Of a stretch of DNA of 64,000 nt, positions 16,601 to 25,013 are shown piece after piece. The position numbers and the translations under genes are program-made. The notes beneath the pieces were generated by a model. The model ran no database searches, was not told where the DNA came from, and saw only the letters and a list, made by a program, of their open reading frames with translations. This DNA comes from Hyphomicrobiales bacterium. GTDB lineage: Bacteria; Pseudomonadota; Alphaproteobacteria; Rhizobiales; Rhizobiaceae. The stretch is from assembly GCA_900467185.1 (NCBI GenBank), contig UBPA01000004.1:248001-312000 (forward strand), written 5' to 3'. Numbering within the stretch: the first letter of the stretch is position 1; each line of letters opens with the position of its first letter.

Positions 16601-19232
16601 CGGCCAGTCCGATGGTGCCCGCCAGCACGTCTTCGCCGTCCGCCGCGACATCATGGAAGCCGAGACCTGGGCGGCGCTGCTGTCGGCCTCCCGCGCCGTC
16701 TTCCATGCCCGCAACGGCAAGATCTCCGACCAGATGGCCCGTGCCGAAGCCCTCTATTCGACGCCGAGCATCAAGAAGGACAAGCCCGCAACCGGCTCCG
16801 TGCCGCTGCTGGCCGCCCCAACCGTTACCGATGCCGTGCCCGCGGTCATCTCCGGCGACGGCCTCGACTTCTGGAACGGCTATGGCGGCTTCTCCGCCGA
16901 CGGCCGCGAATATGTCACGCGTCTGCGCGGTGGCGAGGCGACGCCACATCCGTGGATCAACGTCATCTCCAACGACATCTTCGGCTTCCACGTCTCGGCC
17001 GAAGGCTCGGCCTTCACCTGGAGCCGCAATTCGCGCGACTACCAGCTGACGTCCTGGACCAACGATCCGGTCGGCAACCGCCCCGGAGAAGCGATCTTCA
17101 TCAAGGACATGACCAGCGGCTCGGTCGTGACGCCGTACGGCGCACTGTCGCGCCGCAAGGACGTGACCTTCGAAACGCGTCACGGTCTCGGCGTCTCCAC
17201 CTTCTCGAGCGTCCAGGACGGTCTGACGGTGGAAGCCACGCAAACCGTGCATCGCACGCTGCCCGTCAAATACACCCGCCTGCGCCTGACGAACGGCGCC
17301 GGCGAGGCCCGTCGCCTGCGTCTCTACGGCTATGTCGAATGGGTGCTCGGCAACAACCGCGCCCGCACCGCACCCTTCGTCGTCAGCCATTATGACGAGG
17401 TCGCGGGCATGATGGCGGCGACCAACCCCTACAGCATCGACTATGCGGGTCGGACAGCCTACCTCGCCGTCAGCGAGACCCCCGCAAGCTTCACGGCAAG
17501 CCGACGGGAATTCCTCGGCCGCACGGGTGGCATTCTGGCGCCGCAGGCCGTGGTCGACGGCGCCGTTCTCACCGGCAGCTCCGATATCGACGGCGATGCC
17601 TGCGCGGCACTCTCGCTCGACGTCACCCTGAAGCCGGGCGAGACGCGCGATCTCGTCTTCTACATGGGCGACAGCGACAACCGGGCCCAGGCGCTCGAAC
17701 ATCTGGAAGCCGCCAAGGCCGATACCTTCGATGCGGTCCTTGCAGCCTCGACCGCCTTCTGGGAAGACTTCACCGGCGTGCTGGAAATCGAGACCCCGGA
17801 CAAGGCGTTCAACAACCTCGTCAACCGCTGGCTTCCCTATCAGAGCCTCGGATGCCGGATTCTCTCCCGCTCGGCTTTCTATCAGGCAAGCGGCGCCTTC
17901 GGCTTCCGCGACCAGCTGCAGGATACGCTGGCCTTCATCGTGCACCGCCCGGAGCTGGCGCGGACGCAGATCCTCAACGCGGCCGCCCGCCAGTTTGAGG
18001 AAGGCGACGTGCTGCATTGGTGGCTGCCGGGCTCCGGCGCCGGCGTGCGCACGCTGATATCCGACGATGTCGTCTGGCTCGGCCATGCCACGCAGCATTA
18101 CTGCGAGGTCACCGGCACGACGGACATTCTGGACGAGACCATTCCCTTCATCGAAGGGGCGGCGCTCGCGCCCGGCCAGCACGACAGCTTCTTCCAGCCG
18201 AAGGTCTCGGAAACCACCGCAAGCCTCTACGAGCACTGCGCCCGGGCCCTCGACCTCGCTATTCAGCGGACCGGCGAAAACGGCCTGCCGCTGATCCTCG
18301 GCGGCGACTGGAACGACGGCATGAACCGTGTCGGCATCGAAGGTCGCGGCACCAGCGTCTGGCTCGGCTGGTTCCTCGCCTCCACCCTGCGCGCCTTCAC
18401 GGGCATTGCAGAGGCGCGCGGCGACGGTGCCCGCGTCACCGCCTGGACCGCCCATCTCGAGAGCCTCAAGCAGGCGCTGGAGACGGCAGGCTGGGACGGC
18501 ACGCACTACCGCCGCGGCTATTATGACGACGGCACGCCGCTCGGCTCGGCCACGTCAGACGAATGCCGCATCGACTCGATTGCCCAGTCCTGGAGCGTGC
18601 TCTCGGGCGAAGGCGATCCGGCCCGCGCCACGCAGGCCATGGATGCGGTGCTCTCCGAGCTTGCCGATGACGAACACCGCCTGATCCGCCTGTTCACCCC
18701 GCCGCTCTCCGGCACCGAGCAGGACCCGGGCTACATCAAGGCCTATCCGCCCGGCGTGCGTGAAAACGGCGGGCAGTACACCCATGCAGCCACCTGGGTC
18801 GTGCTGGCGCTCGCCCGCCTGAAGCGCGGCGACGATGCCTGGAAGGCCTTCCAGATGCTGAACCCGGTCACCCACGCGCTGAACCGGGAAGACGCCAATG
18901 TCTACCGGGTGGAGCCCTATGTCGTGGCCGCCGACGTCTACGGCCATGGCGACCTGACCGGCCGTGGCGGCTGGACCTGGTACACCGGCTCGGCCGCCTG
19001 GCTCTACCGCGTTGCCGTGGAAGGCATCCTCGGCCTGCGCAAGGAGGGCGAACGCCTGATCGTCGATCCCGCCCTTCCGTCGGAATGGCAGGGCTTCAAG
19101 GCCCGGCTGACGATCGACGGCAAGGTGCACGAGATCGCCGTGGCCAGAAGCGGCGGCGACGATAATGGTGCGTTTGAAGTTACAGTAGATACGACTGTCA
19201 CAAAAAACGCGCATGATGGCGTTTTGCTCTAG
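10656..19232 (+). CDS. ndvB: Cyclic beta-1,2-glucan synthase NdvB/ChvB
   Basis: A giant inner-membrane enzyme (about 2858 residues) that initiates, elongates, cyclises and releases periplasmic beta-1,2-glucan from UDP-glucose. After an N-terminal soluble region, membrane helices begin near residue 430 (LAIALPNIILTILAIVLVYD). The GT84 transferase core follows, with the acidic LDSDTRL at about 646 and QHRWARGDWQL near 793, then helices from about 825 to 1010. The C-terminal half is the carbohydrate-binding and GH94 phosphorylase-like part, with GGDWNDGMNRVG near 2548, used for chain-length control. Size agrees with rhizobial NdvB. The start is chosen at ATG 10656; a GTG at 10608 in frame would add 16 residues and neither has a strong ribosome-binding site. 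opgC follows on the same strand. Confidence 0.97.
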   Translation: MALQDTHTTSPREAQPALLDTNDSIRSTYFTNEELRAAGAALARDGATTLPSFFPFEFHQRHRENEGEIFRVYKITAADVEAGATITPAAEWLLDNHYVVEEAIQEVRRDFPRRFYRQLPTIPVAGTSIPRTMALAWLYTAHTHSTVSRESLTAMVEGFHEHATFKIGELWALPSILRFILIENLRRIAIRVERSRAMRHKANDVADQIVRLSDPEKSATLLKDYESLTADNSFVAQLLYRLRDGSQSGRVVIGWLEEQLEKRGSDVEEALVAEQNRLSSGNATMSNIIRSLREIDDNDWAVWFESVSKLDAELREHSDYTALDFGSRNKYRTTIERLAKRSGLTELEVTQRAIAMAAEGQNIVPIRPAADDTVPETGIETGAETENGDIPTPANNVGDFLVGNRTEAFEEAIGYRPTPVQSVVRTARRMGWLAIALPNIILTILAIVLVYDFISPMDMPTGAKLIILLLFALPASEGAAGLFNTVVTFFLTPSRLVGYEFLSGVPEDARTLVVVPCLISKRDHVDELVRNIEVHYLANPKGEIYFALVSDWADSQTEETAADLDVLDYAKGEIATLSKRYAHDGRTRFYLLHRRRLYNEGEGAWMGWERKRGKLHELNLLLRGDRDTTFISGADKVPENVQYVMTLDSDTRLMRDAVTKLVGKMYHPINRPVIDAKNQKILSGYSILQPRVTPSLTTGSEASSFQRIFSANRGIDPYVFTVSDVYQDIVSEGTFTGKGLYHVDAFEAAIKGRIDENAVLSHDLLEGSFARCALVTDVELVEDFPIRYEVETSRQHRWARGDWQLLPYIFNPSNGLSMLGRWKMYDNLRRSLIPVAWLIASVLGWYYMEPTQALIWQVVLIFSLFVAPTLSLISGLMPRRNDIVARAHFHAVLSEISAANAQVALRIVFIAHSAGMMVDAIARAVYRTFVSGKLMLEWRTAAQVQSSATGSVLDYYRTMWIAPVIAVVSLGLAAVSATGLPFIGIPFAVLWALSPAIAWLVSQSAETEDQLDVSDEVKAEFRKIARRTWRFYEDFVTAEQHFLPPDNFQEIPHPILAERTSPTNIGVYLLSVMSARDFGWIGFEETIRRLEETVATVDALPKYRGHLFNWYTTNRLETMEPKYISAVDSGNLAGHLIAVSSMCREWAEAPSAHVQGSLDGIGDVVSILAEMLAALPDDRKTVRPLRRRIEERLIGFQSALQAVKREHEFASIRVINLSVLARDIQKLSLNLDHEVKSGASGEVVKWAGLLVQTCEAHIADSVFDLGAIDALRQRLIVLRDRSRDIAFSMDFTFLFRKERRLLSIGYRVNSGELDEACYDLLASECRLTSLFAIAKGDLPTEHWYKLGRPVVPIGARGALVSWSGSMFEYLMPPLVMQERQGGILNQTNNLIVREQMNHGRRLGTPWGISEAAFNARDHELTYQYTNFGVPSLGLKRGLGQNAVIAPYASILASMYDPKAALSNLDRLRGFGALGIYGFYDSVDFTPTRVPEGKTCAVVRNYYAHHHGMSIAAVANVVFNGRLREWFHADPVIEAAELLLQEKAPRDIPIMNAKREPEALGKGQEDLLRPEVRVVKNPLAKDRETVFLSNGHYAIMLTAVGSGYSRWNGQTVVRWKPDPVEDRTGTFIFLRDTETGDWWSATAEPRRAEGERATTRFGDDKAEFIKIVGDLTSEVEVIVATEHDAEGRRVTLVNTGSEDRFIEVTSYAEPVLTTDDTDNAHPLFAKMFVKTEIDAKGDLIRVTRNKRAPGEPDMQVAHLIVDNAGTDRPTEVETDRRRFIGEGRTLAEARAFDGDVSLSGTSGFTLDPVMALRRTVRVPAGKKVSVIFWTIAAPNRTDIDRAVERYRHPDSFSHEMIHAWTRSQVQMRHVGVTSQEAASFQILGRYLVYPDMQLRADTATVRAGLGPQSALWPLAISGDFPIFTVRINDDVDMGIAREALRAQEYMRARGVTADLVIINERAASYAQDMQHAIDSMCENLRLRGQSDGARQHVFAVRRDIMEAETWAALLSASRAVFHARNGKISDQMARAEALYSTPSIKKDKPATGSVPLLAAPTVTDAVPAVISGDGLDFWNGYGGFSADGREYVTRLRGGEATPHPWINVISNDIFGFHVSAEGSAFTWSRNSRDYQLTSWTNDPVGNRPGEAIFIKDMTSGSVVTPYGALSRRKDVTFETRHGLGVSTFSSVQDGLTVEATQTVHRTLPVKYTRLRLTNGAGEARRLRLYGYVEWVLGNNRARTAPFVVSHYDEVAGMMAATNPYSIDYAGRTAYLAVSETPASFTASRREFLGRTGGILAPQAVVDGAVLTGSSDIDGDACAALSLDVTLKPGETRDLVFYMGDSDNRAQALEHLEAAKADTFDAVLAASTAFWEDFTGVLEIETPDKAFNNLVNRWLPYQSLGCRILSRSAFYQASGAFGFRDQLQDTLAFIVHRPELARTQILNAAARQFEEGDVLHWWLPGSGAGVRTLISDDVVWLGHATQHYCEVTGTTDILDETIPFIEGAALAPGQHDSFFQPKVSETTASLYEHCARALDLAIQRTGENGLPLILGGDWNDGMNRVGIEGRGTSVWLGWFLASTLRAFTGIAEARGDGARVTAWTAHLESLKQALETAGWDGTHYRRGYYDDGTPLGSATSDECRIDSIAQSWSVLSGEGDPARATQAMDAVLSELADDEHRLIRLFTPPLSGTEQDPGYIKAYPPGVRENGGQYTHAATWVVLALARLKRGDDAWKAFQMLNPVTHALNREDANVYRVEPYVVAADVYGHGDLTGRGGWTWYTGSAAWLYRVAVEGILGLRKEGERLIVDPALPSEWQGFKARLTIDGKVHEIAVARSGGDDNGAFEVTVDTTVTKNAHDGVLL

Positions 19233-19241
19233 CCACCAATG

Positions 19242-19275
19242 GCAGACCGGCCCGGTCGAACCCGGGCCGGTCTGC
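19242..19275. terminator. Strong hairpin between ndvB and opgC
   Basis: GCAGACCGGCCCGG (19242-19255) pairs perfectly with CCGGGCCGGTCTGC (19262-19275), a 14-bp stem with a 6-nt loop. It starts 10 bp after the ndvB stop and lacks a T-tract. It may end or attenuate ndvB transcription, or protect the ndvB 3' end, lowering opgC expression relative to ndvB. Confidence 0.6.
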
Positions 19276-19329
19276 AACGAAGCCTGAACGATATCGGCGA
19301 GGTTGAGGGGCTGGGGCGCCAAGATCCGC

Positions 19330-20553
19330 ATGAGACCCCGAATGCTTCAAGACACGCCTCCGGTGCTGCGCACCGCTCCTCCGGCCCTGCTGCAGCCCTT
19401 GCTGCAGCCGGTGTCCGCATCGACACCCGGTGTCGTGCCCTCTCGGACGCCCGTTCCGGGCGAACGTGATACCCGGCTGGATACCTACAGGGCCATCTGC
19501 CTGCTGATGATCTTCATCAACCATGTGCCGGGCCAGTATCTCGAATATGTCACGACCAAGAATTTCGGCTTCTCCGATTCGGCGGAAGCCTTCGTGCTGA
19601 TCTCGGGTCTCTCGGCCGGCCTTGCCTATGGCCGGAAGTTCCTGCCCGGCAACCGGCTGGCGCTCAGCCTGCGCATCTGGCGGCGTGCCTTCACGCTCTA
19701 CATCGCCCACATCATGTCGAGCATCATCACGCTCGCGATCTTTGCCGGCGGCGCGCTCTACTTCCACCGGCAGGATCTCATTGGCGAGATCAATATCCGT
19801 CCGATGGTCGACAATACGGAGCAGGGCGTGGTGGCGATGGTGCTGCTCGGCCACCAGTTCGGCTACAACAACATTCTGTCCATGTATGCGGTGGTATTCC
19901 TCATGCTTCCGGGCATGCTGCTGCTGCAGAAGATCGGTCCCACCCTTCTTCTGGGTGTCTCAGCGCTGGTCTGGCTTCTCGCCGGCATCTTCCACATCGT
20001 GCCGATCAACTTCCTCGATCATAACTACTGGTTTCTGAACCCCTTTTCGTGGCAATTCCTGTTCGCCATCGGCCTCGTCGCCATGATGCGCAGCCGCACG
20101 GGCCTCTCCCTGCCGCGCCACCCGGCCCTCGTCTCGGTCGCGGCGCTCTATGTCGGCGTCTCCTTCGCCTGGGTGCTGTTCTCCTGGTGGTCGATCGATT
20201 TCTCCCACGGCCTGCCTGCCGTTCTCACCGGCTTCGACAAGACCTTCCTGTCGCTGACCCGCCTCCTGCACGTCCTCGCGCTCGGTTATCTCCTGGCCGT
20301 CACCCCCGTCTTCAACCGGCTGTCACGTCTGCGCCTCGATCACCCCCTGGTCATGATCGGTCGCCACTCTCTGCCGGTCTTCATCTTCGGGACGATCCTC
20401 GCGATGATCGGCCAGGTGCTGCTGTTCGTGACGGGCAAGGATCCGCTGATCGGCACGCTGTTCGTGGTGGTCGGCATCGCGCTGCATTTCGCCTATGCGC
20501 GTTATCTCGACTGGCTCGGCGGCCTTGCCACGGCTGCACCGCTCAAAACCTGA
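19330..20553 (+). CDS. opgC: OpgC-domain membrane protein (periplasmic glucan substituent transferase)
   Basis: A polytopic inner-membrane protein of about 407 residues in the OpgC family, whose characterised members add succinyl groups to osmoregulated periplasmic glucans. After a soluble Pro-rich N-terminus, DTRLDTYRAICLLMIFINHVPG is the acyltransferase-like first helix with the conserved Arg and His. About ten hydrophobic segments follow, ending with LDHPLVMIGRHSLPVFIFG. Lying directly after ndvB, it probably modifies cyclic beta-1,2-glucan. The start is uncertain: ATG 19330 or ATG 19342, or TTG 19303, all in frame. A strong hairpin lies between it and ndvB. Confidence 0.85.
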   Translation: MRPRMLQDTPPVLRTAPPALLQPLLQPVSASTPGVVPSRTPVPGERDTRLDTYRAICLLMIFINHVPGQYLEYVTTKNFGFSDSAEAFVLISGLSAGLAYGRKFLPGNRLALSLRIWRRAFTLYIAHIMSSIITLAIFAGGALYFHRQDLIGEINIRPMVDNTEQGVVAMVLLGHQFGYNNILSMYAVVFLMLPGMLLLQKIGPTLLLGVSALVWLLAGIFHIVPINFLDHNYWFLNPFSWQFLFAIGLVAMMRSRTGLSLPRHPALVSVAALYVGVSFAWVLFSWWSIDFSHGLPAVLTGFDKTFLSLTRLLHVLALGYLLAVTPVFNRLSRLRLDHPLVMIGRHSLPVFIFGTILAMIGQVLLFVTGKDPLIGTLFVVVGIALHFAYARYLDWLGGLATAAPLKT

Positions 20554-20666
20554 CATGAGAGGTCTTATTCTTGCCGGAACGGCATTTTCCTGCCGGACGA
20601 CATGCGGTAAGGAACCCGCAATTCGTTCTATCCCCGCACTGCAGATCAAAGCCATGGGAGGCCTTC

Positions 20667-21779
20667 TTGTCCACGCGCACACTTTTCCTTCTGCCGGGTG
20701 ACGGCATCGGTCCGGAAGCCATGGCCGAGGTCGTCAAGATCATCGACCACATGAACACGGACGCCGCCGCCGGTTTCGTCACGGACACGGGTCTCGTCGG
20801 TGGTTCGGCCTATGACGCCCACGGCGCCGCCATCTCGGATGCCGACATGGCGAAGGCCATGGCCGCCGACGCCGTGCTGTTCGGTGCCGTCGGCGGCCCG
20901 AAATGGGACGACGTGCCCTACGACGCGCGCCCGGAAGCCGGCCTTCTGCGCCTGCGCAAGGACATGCAGCTGTTTGCCAACCTGCGCCCCGCAATCTGCT
21001 ATCCCGCGCTCTCGGCCGCATCCTCGCTGAAGCCGGAACTGGTCGAAGGCCTCGACATCCTCATCGTGCGCGAACTGACGGGCGGCGTCTATTTCGGCGA
21101 GCCGAAGGAGATCATCGACCTCGGCAACGGCCAGAAGCGCGGCATCGACACGCAGGTCTACGACACCTACGAGATCGAGCGCATCGCCGGCGTCGCCTTC
21201 GAGCTCGCCCGCACCCGGTCCAACCGCGTCTGCTCCATGGAAAAACGCAACGTCATGAAGTCGGGCGTGCTGTGGAATCAGGTCGTCACCGCGACCCACA
21301 AGGACAAATATTCCGACGTGCAGCTGGACCATATGCTGGCCGATGCCGGCGGCATGCAGCTGGTGCGCCAGCCAAAGCAGTTCGACGTCATCGTCACCGA
21401 CAACCTGTTCGGCGACATGCTGTCGGACGTCGCCTCCATGCTCACCGGCTCGCTCGGCATGCTGCCTTCCGCCTCGCTCGGTGCGCCCGACGCGACGACC
21501 GGCAAGCGCAAGGCGATGTACGAGCCGGTTCACGGCTCGGCTCCCGACATTGCCGGCCGCGGCATCGCCAACCCGATCGCGATGATCGCGTCGTTCGCCA
21601 TGTGCCTGCGCTACTCGTTCAACATGATCGCGGAAGCCGACCGTCTGGAAAAGGCGATCGCCAACGTGCTCGACCAGGGCATCCGCACGGGCGACATCAT
21701 GGCCCCCGGCGCCCGCCAGGTCGGCACCACCGAGATGGGCGACGCCATTCTGGCCGAGTTCAAGGCGCTGGCGGCCTGA
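20667..21779 (+). CDS. leuB: 3-isopropylmalate dehydrogenase LeuB
   Basis: Third step of leucine synthesis: NAD-dependent oxidative decarboxylation of 3-isopropylmalate. A TTG start at 20667 is supported by GGGAGG seven bases upstream and gives the expected N-terminus (M)[18 protein letters not shown] and a 370-residue protein, the usual rhizobial length. Frame-open ATGs further upstream would add an unrelated segment. Family motifs are [11 protein letters not shown], the substrate-binding [29 protein letters not shown] (metal aspartates) and [14 protein letters not shown] for NAD binding. It stands alone and ends in a clear intrinsic terminator. Confidence 0.96.
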   Translation: MSTRTLFLLPGDGIGPEAMAEVVKIIDHMNTDAAAGFVTDTGLVGGSAYDAHGAAISDADMAKAMAADAVLFGAVGGPKWDDVPYDARPEAGLLRLRKDMQLFANLRPAICYPALSAASSLKPELVEGLDILIVRELTGGVYFGEPKEIIDLGNGQKRGIDTQVYDTYEIERIAGVAFELARTRSNRVCSMEKRNVMKSGVLWNQVVTATHKDKYSDVQLDHMLADAGGMQLVRQPKQFDVIVTDNLFGDMLSDVASMLTGSLGMLPSASLGAPDATTGKRKAMYEPVHGSAPDIAGRGIANPIAMIASFAMCLRYSFNMIAEADRLEKAIANVLDQGIRTGDIMAPGARQVGTTEMGDAILAEFKALAA

Positions 21780-21800
21780 TATCTGCCGGCAGACACGTCG

Positions 21801-21837
21801 AATGCCCCGGCTCCCGGCGGAGACCGGGGCATTTTCG
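21801..21837 (+). terminator. Intrinsic terminator after leuB
   Basis: AATGCCCCGG (21801-21810) pairs with CCGGGGCATT (21824-21833), followed by TTC. A 10-bp stem placed 20 bp after the leuB stop; inner bases CTCC/GGAG extend the pairing. Confidence 0.8.
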
Positions 21838-21910
21838 TGTCCGGTGGTTGACTTCAGCGAAAGCGAAAACAGTTTTCGCGGGATCGACCAGACGGAAAAG
21901 AAGGAACATC

Positions 21911-22609
21911 ATGAACAGGCCGATCTCCTCCTCCGTCTGGCTGCTGCTGAGCGCCATCCTTCTGGTCGCGGCGCTCGTGCCATTCGATCCGCGCCTGTCG
22001 CAATCGGCGCAGGCGCTGCCGGAACCCTTCGTCGCCTTCAATGCCCGCATCACGGATTTCGGCACCTTCGCCTGGATGATCTACGGCTCCGCGGCCCTGG
22101 TCATCATCGCCTACATCCTCGCGCGCGTCGTCAGCAGCCACGGTCTTGCCGAGAAGGCGAGGGCGGCGCGGCGCCTGTCGCTCTACTTCCTCGTGACCAT
22201 CGGCACGGCGAGCGCCGTGGTCCACATCCTCAAATTCTTCATCGGCCGAGCCCGGCCCGAGGCCTTTTCCGATCTCGGGGCCTATAGCCTGACGCCGTTT
22301 GCCTCCGACTGGCTGTTCCAGAGCTTCCCCTCCGGTCATTCGGCGGCCGTCGGCTCCTTCTTCGGGGCCTTCGCCATGCTGGCCCCGCGCCTGCGTATCC
22401 TCTTTGCGCTCGGCGCCCTCACCATCGGCGTCACCCGGGTGGTGGTCGGCGCGCATTATCCGAGCGACGTGGCCGCCGGCCTGCTCGTCGGTCTCTGGAG
22501 CGCCCTGATGATCGCCTTCCTCTTTGCCCGGCAGAACTGGGTCTTCCGGCTCGACGAAAAGGGCTGGCCACGACCGAAGACCCAGTTTCCGACCCATGAA
22601 AACGTCTGA
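21911..22609 (+). CDS. PAP2-family membrane phosphatase
   Basis: A 232-residue membrane protein with the three-part acid phosphatase signature of PAP2 enzymes: KFFIGRARP near residue 110, PSGHSAAVGS near 140 and TRVVVGAHYPSDVAAG near 175, with about five to six transmembrane helices. ATG 21911 is preceded by AAGGA. Likely substrates are lipid phosphates such as undecaprenyl pyrophosphate, phosphatidic acid or lipid A phosphates; rhizobial LpxE and LpxF belong to this superfamily, but nothing here distinguishes among them. A hairpin separates it from the convergent transporter. Confidence 0.87.
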   Translation: MNRPISSSVWLLLSAILLVAALVPFDPRLSQSAQALPEPFVAFNARITDFGTFAWMIYGSAALVIIAYILARVVSSHGLAEKARAARRLSLYFLVTIGTASAVVHILKFFIGRARPEAFSDLGAYSLTPFASDWLFQSFPSGHSAAVGSFFGAFAMLAPRLRILFALGALTIGVTRVVVGAHYPSDVAAGLLVGLWSALMIAFLFARQNWVFRLDEKGWPRPKTQFPTHENV

Positions 22610-22614
22610 CGAAA

Positions 22615-22640
22615 AACCCGGCGAGCAAGCCCGCCGGGTT
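22615..22640. terminator. Bidirectional terminator between PAP2 and MHS transporter genes
   Basis: AACCCGGCG (22615-22623) pairs with CGCCGGGTT (22632-22640), loop of 8 nt. On the minus strand the stem runs into TTTTCGTC, and on the plus strand into CGTATTTCTT, so it can serve the minus-strand transporter best. Confidence 0.7.
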
Positions 22641-22666
22641 CGTATTTCTTCGGATCGGAATCTCGC

Positions 22667-24553
22667 TCAATCCATGGCGTGAATATCGCGGTCCTTGGTT
22701 TCCGGCAGGAAGAGCAGGCCGATCACCAGCGTGATGCCGGCAAAGATGATCGGATACCAGAGGCCGTAATAGATATCGCCCTTGGCCGCGCTCATCGCGA
22801 ACGCCATGGCCGGAAGCAGGCCGCCGAACCAGCCATTGCCGATATGATAGGGCAGGGACATGCCCGAATAGCGGATCCGTGTCGGGAACAGTTCGACCAG
22901 CAGGGCGGCGATAGGCCCGTAGACCATGGTCACGTAGATGACGAGAACCGTCAGGATGGCGATCGTGCCGATCCAGTTGACCCGTTGCGGATCGGCGACC
23001 ATCGAATAGGTGCCGCCATTCGCCACCGTATAGACCGGCATGGACGTTACGCCGGCGGCTTCCTCCGCCGTCAGCAGCTTGGCCGCCACCAGCTCGTCGG
23101 CCGTCATCGTTGCCGGCGCCGAAGCCCGCACCGTTGCCGGATCGAGCGACAGTTCCGGATTGGCGGCGACGAAACCGTCGAGCTTGCTGTCCGGCACTTT
23201 CGCCGCCCCCCGCTGCAGCGGATAGCCCGCATCGTGGAGCGCCATGTTGATGCCCTTCTCGAACGCCGAAGCCTTGGCTTTCGCATCCGCACCGGCTGCC
23301 ACCGTATCGTAACTCGGCACCGTGGCATCGCCGATCTTGACGGCCGCAGCCTGGCCCGCGGGACCCGGGACGATGTCGTAGGGCACCGAATTGCGGGTGA
23401 GAAACGCGGTTGCCACGTCGCAGGACGTCGTGAACTTCGCCGTGCCCGTGGGGTTGAACTGGAAGGTGCAGTCTGCCGGATCGGCGGTCACCGTTGCGCG
23501 GACGGTCGCCTGCGCCTCGGCCAGTGCCGGGTTTGCCGTCCAGGTCATGGCCTTGAACAGCGGGAAATAGGTCAGCATGGCCAGCAGTAGCCCGGCCATG
23601 ATGATGGGCTTGCGGCCGATCTTGTCGGAGAGCAGGCCGAAGATGACGAAGAAGCTCGTGCCGATGAGCAGCGAGATGGCGACCATGATGTTGGCCGACT
23701 GACCATCCACCTTGAGGATGTTCTGCAGGAAGAACAGCGCATAGAACTGACCGCAATACCAGACGACGGCCTGTCCCATCGTGGCGCCGAACAGCGCGAG
23801 AATGCCGATCTTGGCGTTCTTCCACGTGCCGAAGGCTTCCTTTAGCGGCGCCTTCGAGGTCTTGCCCTCCGCCTTCATCTTCTGGAAGGCCGGCGACTCG
23901 TTCATCTTCACGCGGATCCACACGGACACCCCGAGAAGCACGACCGAGACGAGGAACGGAATACGCCAGCCCCAGGCCGCAAAGGCCTCCTTGCCGAGCG
24001 CGAACTGCACGCCCAGAATGACCAGAAGCGACAGGAACAGCCCGAGCGTCGCCGTGGTCTGGATCCAGGACGTGAAATAGCCGCGCCGGCCGTGCGGCGC
24101 ATGTTCGGCCACGTAGGTCGCGGCACCGCCGTATTCGCCGCCGAGCGCCAGGCCCTGCAACATGCGCAGGATGATCAGGATGATCGGCGCGGCGATGCCG
24201 ATGGTCGCGGCACCCGGCAGGATGCCGACGAGGAAGGTCGAGAGACCCATGATGAGAATGGTGATGAGGAAGGTGTATTTGCGCCCGACGAGATCGCCCA
24301 GCCGCCCGAAGACGAGGGCGCCGAACGGCCGCACGAGGAAGCCGGCGGCAAAGGCGAGCAGCGCGAAGATGTTGCGCGTCGTCTCCGGATACTGGCTGAA
24401 GAAGGTTGCCCCGATATAGACGGCGAGCGAGCCATAGAGATAGAAATCATACCACTCGAACACGGTGCCGAGCGAGGAGGCGAAGATGACCTTGCGCTCC
24501 TCCCCGGTCATCGGTGCGGCCTTCGTCCGGCCCACGGATGTCACATTTGCCAT
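22667..24553 (-). CDS. MHS-family MFS transporter with a large loop insert
   Basis: A proton-coupled symporter of the metabolite:H+ symporter group (ProP/ShiA/KgtP relatives), 628 residues. ATG 24553 has GGGAGGA seven bases upstream. FEWYDFYLYGSLA (residue 32), RPFGALVFGRLGDLVGRKY (75-93) and RMLQGLALGGEYGGAATY (130-147) are the standard MHS motifs, and the second half repeats LLSDKIGRKP near 307. Between helices 8 and 9, residues about 337-527 form an insert of about 190 residues, hydrophilic, with Cys at about 362 and 378, predicted outside the membrane; ordinary MHS proteins have a short loop and total about 430-450 residues. Substrate unknown. Divergent from asd. Confidence 0.87.
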   Translation of the reverse strand: MANVTSVGRTKAAPMTGEERKVIFASSLGTVFEWYDFYLYGSLAVYIGATFFSQYPETTRNIFALLAFAAGFLVRPFGALVFGRLGDLVGRKYTFLITILIMGLSTFLVGILPGAATIGIAAPIILIILRMLQGLALGGEYGGAATYVAEHAPHGRRGYFTSWIQTTATLGLFLSLLVILGVQFALGKEAFAAWGWRIPFLVSVVLLGVSVWIRVKMNESPAFQKMKAEGKTSKAPLKEAFGTWKNAKIGILALFGATMGQAVVWYCGQFYALFFLQNILKVDGQSANIMVAISLLIGTSFFVIFGLLSDKIGRKPIIMAGLLLAMLTYFPLFKAMTWTANPALAEAQATVRATVTADPADCTFQFNPTGTAKFTTSCDVATAFLTRNSVPYDIVPGPAGQAAAVKIGDATVPSYDTVAAGADAKAKASAFEKGINMALHDAGYPLQRGAAKVPDSKLDGFVAANPELSLDPATVRASAPATMTADELVAAKLLTAEEAAGVTSMPVYTVANGGTYSMVADPQRVNWIGTIAILTVLVIYVTMVYGPIAALLVELFPTRIRYSGMSLPYHIGNGWFGGLLPAMAFAMSAAKGDIYYGLWYPIIFAGITLVIGLLFLPETKDRDIHAMD

Positions 24554-25013
24554 TGCAGTCGTCCTCCCAAAATCCCAGGCGTGCACCCCACCAATCCTCC
24601 TCGATCGGTTCACGGGGTACACCGATGGGCAAGAATGCCAGATCGGGGCGGCGTCGGGCAGCGATCCTTTCGGATTATGACTTTCGTCTAAGGACCGGCC
24701 TGGCACGACGGCTTTGGTCGCACGAAGAACCTTGACTTTACCGGCAGAATGAATATGAGCAGCAGCGGAAAGGGAAGGGTTCATGCTTCGTCGGATGTCC
24801 ATCATCGGCTGCGCAAACGGTCTTGCTTCGGCAGGAGCGCCGGAACCCCTGTCCGCACTTTTCACAATCACGGCCAAAACGACGACGAAAACCGTCTGAC
24901 GTCTCTGGCCCACCGCTCTCTCCCCGGCACGGCCGGGGACGCGAAGCCCGCGCCACAGGCGATCCGGGTTTCTCCCCCAGCTTCCGCGGAGAGAAGAGAA
25001 AGAGAGCAAGACA
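24554..25013 (+). promoter_or_regulatory. Divergent intergenic region MHS transporter-asd, weak promoter candidate
   Basis: 460 bp without a supported gene. TTGACT (24732-24737), a 16-bp spacer and TATGAG (24754-24759) could be a promoter for asd, leaving a leader of about 250 nt. A small hairpin CCCCGGC-ACG-GCCGGGG lies in the asd leader around 24925. No riboswitch was recognised. The ribosome-binding site of asd is the purine run AGAGAAAGAGAG just before its ATG. Confidence 0.3.

Noticed and set aside
10629-18506. A very long open frame (over 2600 codons) antisense to ndvB
   Set aside because: GC-rich DNA with strong codon bias often leaves the opposite strand open. The ndvB frame has clear domain structure, and the antisense translation shows low-complexity Arg/Gly/Ala/Asp-rich sequence without recognisable domains.
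20571-20666. Extended LeuB N-terminus
   Set aside because: Family length and the GGGAGG site favour the TTG start at 20667.
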